This document shows positions 62,523 to 64,000 of a DNA stretch of 64,000 nucleotides, one piece after another. This DNA is from Flexilinea sp. (lineage in GTDB: Bacteria; Chloroflexota; Anaerolineae; Anaerolineales; Anaerolineaceae), in assembly GCA_026645735.1 (NCBI GenBank), contig JAPKMT010000007.1, forward strand, positions 1 through 64,000, in the 5' to 3' direction. How positions within the stretch are numbered: the stretch's first letter is position 1; each line of letters opens with the position of its first letter. A model generated the notes under the pieces. The model was not told where the DNA came from and did not search any database. It saw only the letters and a list, made by a program, of their open reading frames with translations. Position numbers and translations under genes: made by a program.

Positions 62523-62601
62523 CAGCAATTCGAAAATTGGAAAAGCTCTTTGAGAAAAACGACACAACAACAAATAATCCTTCTCATAATTCGAATCGCT
62601 G
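62523..62601 (-). mobile_element. MITE-like compact element
   Basis: This 79-bp unit runs from CAGCAATTCGAAAATTGG to ATAATTCGAATCGCTG, with the interior GAGAAAAACGACACAACAACA. It has nearly the same left-arm deletion as the copy at 33300. Flanking 9-mers CTTTATTTG and ATCTGTTTG share 6 of 9 bases. Confidence 0.75.
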
Positions 62602-62670
62602 ATCTGTTTGTTCTTCAAAAGACAGAAAAAAAAGCTCAATACAGGATCATCTTTTTTTTTCTGATCAGAA

Positions 62671-62682
62671 GTAAACGTTTAC
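62671..62682. promoter_or_regulatory. LacI-type operator candidate
   Basis: GTAAACGTTTAC is a perfect 12-bp palindrome with a central CG, typical of LacI/PurR-family operators. It lies 89 bp upstream of the sugar ATPase gene and would control that operon. The cognate regulator may be the LacI at 59879 or one outside the window. Confidence 0.5.
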
Positions 62683-62771
62683 AAATCGATGAAGACGATA
62701 AATTTTCTTCATTTTCAAACAGGTATACGAAAAAGAACTCAATAAAAAAATAGGAAAGGCGGTTTTTCGCT

Positions 62772-64000
62772 ATGGGAGATTTCTTAGCCGAACTGATTGA
62801 TATCTCGAAATCTTTCCCCGGTGTTAAAGCATTAGACCATGTAAACTTCGATCTGAAAGCGGGCGAAGTACATGCACTGGTAGGTGAAAATGGATCAGGC
62901 AAATCCACTTTGATGAAAATTCTTTCCGGTGTATATACAAAAGACGAAGGGAAAATCATTGTCAACGGGCAGGAAGTGGAATTTCAAAATCCCAGACAGG
63001 CTCAGGACAAGGGTATCTGCATCATTCATCAAGAATTAAACCTTTGCAGACACCTGTCGATTGCAGAAAACATTTATTTGGGAAGGGAACCCAATCGCAG
63101 TTTTCTGGTCAATCAAAAAAAACAGATTGAAGATGCCCGAAAAATATTAAAACGACTGGATGTCGACCTGGATCCAACTACAAGAGTCAGTGAATTGACG
63201 GTCTCCAAACAGCAAATGGTGGAAATCGGCAAAGCTATTTCTACCAATGCGAAAATTATTATTATGGATGAACCGACATCCGCGCTTACAATCAAAGAGA
63301 TCGACGAATTATTTAAGATCATTCATGTTCTGAAACAGGAAGGCCACGGCATTATCTACATCTCCCACCGTCTGGACGAATTGGCTTCCGTTGCGGACAG
63401 AGTGACCGTGATCCGTGATGGCCAGCATATTATCACCATGGATTATAAGGATACAACCCAGGAAAATATTATTCGATATATGGTCGGCCGGGAATTGAAA
63501 GAAAAATTTCCGCGGATCAAAACGCATATCGGCGAAACCATCTTTGAAGTAAAAAACCTGACAGCCGGAAAAGCAGTCAAGAACGTGAGTTTTCAGGTAC
63601 GGGAAGGGGAAATTCTGGGAATCGCCGGATTAATGGGTGCCGGGAGAACCGAAACGGTACGGGCAATCTTTGGTGCTGACAAAAAAGAAAGTGGAAAGTT
63701 GTTTTTGCACGGAGAAGAGATTCACATTCATAAACCCGTTGATGCAATCGAAGCCGGTGTTTTCTGTGTTCCGGAGGATCGAAAGCGAGACGGCTTGTGC
63801 ATTTCTATGCCGGTATATCAGAATGCCACCCTTCCGAACATGGAAAAAGTTACAGTCAATGGGATTGTTAATACCAAAAAGGAAATCGCCATTGCGGAAG
63901 AAATGATTGAAGAGCTGACCATCAAAACTCCGACTGTCAGCCAGACCGTAAAAAATCTCAGCGGCGGGAATCAGCAAAAAGTAGTAGTCGGCAAATGGCT
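62772..64000 (+). CDS. Sugar ABC transporter ATP-binding protein (CUT2, RbsA type), partial
   Basis: The first 409 residues of an RbsA-type double ATPase run off the right edge. Domain 1 has Walker A VGENGSGKSTLMKILSG, signature LTVSKQQMVEIGKA and Walker B IIIMDEPTSALT. Domain 2 has GLMGAGRTETVRAIFGAD and, at the very end, the signature LSGGNQQKVVVGKW. It would drive uptake of ribose, galactose or another monosaccharide. GGAAAGGCGG lies upstream. It resembles the ATPase at 22920, but is a distinct paralogue. Confidence 0.93.
   Translation, partial: MGDFLAELIDISKSFPGVKALDHVNFDLKAGEVHALVGENGSGKSTLMKILSGVYTKDEGKIIVNGQEVEFQNPRQAQDKGICIIHQELNLCRHLSIAENIYLGREPNRSFLVNQKKQIEDARKILKRLDVDLDPTTRVSELTVSKQQMVEIGKAISTNAKIIIMDEPTSALTIKEIDELFKIIHVLKQEGHGIIYISHRLDELASVADRVTVIRDGQHIITMDYKDTTQENIIRYMVGRELKEKFPRIKTHIGETIFEVKNLTAGKAVKNVSFQVREGEILGIAGLMGAGRTETVRAIFGADKKESGKLFLHGEEIHIHKPVDAIEAGVFCVPEDRKRDGLCISMPVYQNATLPNMEKVTVNGIVNTKKEIAIAEEMIEELTIKTPTVSQTVKNLSGGNQQKVVVGKW

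Noticed and set aside
96-62601. CRISPR array interpretation of the repeated palindromes
   Set aside because: Copies are separated by whole genes, are not evenly spaced, have inverted orientations and diverge at their ends; there are no cas genes.

Overview
The window is 64 kb of AT-rich bacterial chromosome (GC near 40 % by eye). It most resembles a fermentative, anaerobic, plant-sugar-using bacterium, probably of the Chloroflexota class Anaerolineae. This assignment is inference from gene content: several secreted proteins with an NBR1-type Ig-like domain behind Thr/Pro-rich linkers, an electron-bifurcating lactate dehydrogenase/Etf set, AddAB recombination and pentose catabolism. No rRNA, tRNA or CRISPR array was seen.

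Layout. 1-284: probable IS edge plus a nested small repeat. 285-5300 (minus): lctD-etfA-etfB-type lactate (2-hydroxyacid) dehydrogenase/Etf genes, a truncated etfA paralogue and a TrmH/SpoU RNA methyltransferase. 5.6-9.3 kb: rhodanese lipoprotein, NBR1-Ig protein and a large membrane protein. 9.7-14.6 kb: rnhA, xseA-xseB, a PAP2-like (DUF212) protein, an SGNH hydrolase and galK. 14.8-18.1 kb: divergent Hsp70, DUF2997 protein, radical-SAM activase-like protein and a second SGNH hydrolase. 18.4-21.7 kb: two NBR1-Ig proteins and a secreted transglycosylase-like protein. 21.7-32.6 kb: a pentose regulon (ChvE/GguA/GguB-type ABC importer, xylB, xylA, LacI regulator, D-lyxose isomerase, PfkB kinase) with matching operator-like palindromes. 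32.6-37.2 kb: small membrane proteins, HAD hydrolase, uppP, UPF0303 protein and a Panacea toxin-antitoxin-like pair. 37.5-43.9 kb: addB-addA. 44-52 kb: EamA transporter and an arsenic/thiol-redox island (arsR, ACR3, ccdA, two thioredoxin-like proteins, ArsP/DUF318 permease, a double methyltransferase-ArsM fusion). 52-54.5 kb: tandem MFS paralogues. 55-60.9 kb: CUT1 sugar importer without its own ATPase, a DUF5060/DUF4038-type glycoside hydrolase and a LacI regulator. 61.2-62.1 kb: msrAB. From 62.77 kb a CUT2 sugar ATPase runs off the right edge.

The most striking feature belongs to no gene. A family of small palindromic elements, about 58-124 bp long, occupies nearly every non-operonic gap, with roughly 20 recognisable copies. 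Each begins with a CAGYRATTCGAAAT-like terminal inverted repeat and ends with its complement. Full-length copies carry a near-perfect internal hairpin of about 22 bp per arm (TGTTGTTGTG...GCGC). Two copies are flanked by perfect 9-bp direct duplications (87-95/219-227 and 33291-33299/33377-33385) and three others by 7/9 or 8/9 matches, so the family looks like a non-autonomous transposable element (MITE). Several promoters, operators and possibly leaderless starts (xseA, addB, the Hsp70 gene) lie just beyond these elements.
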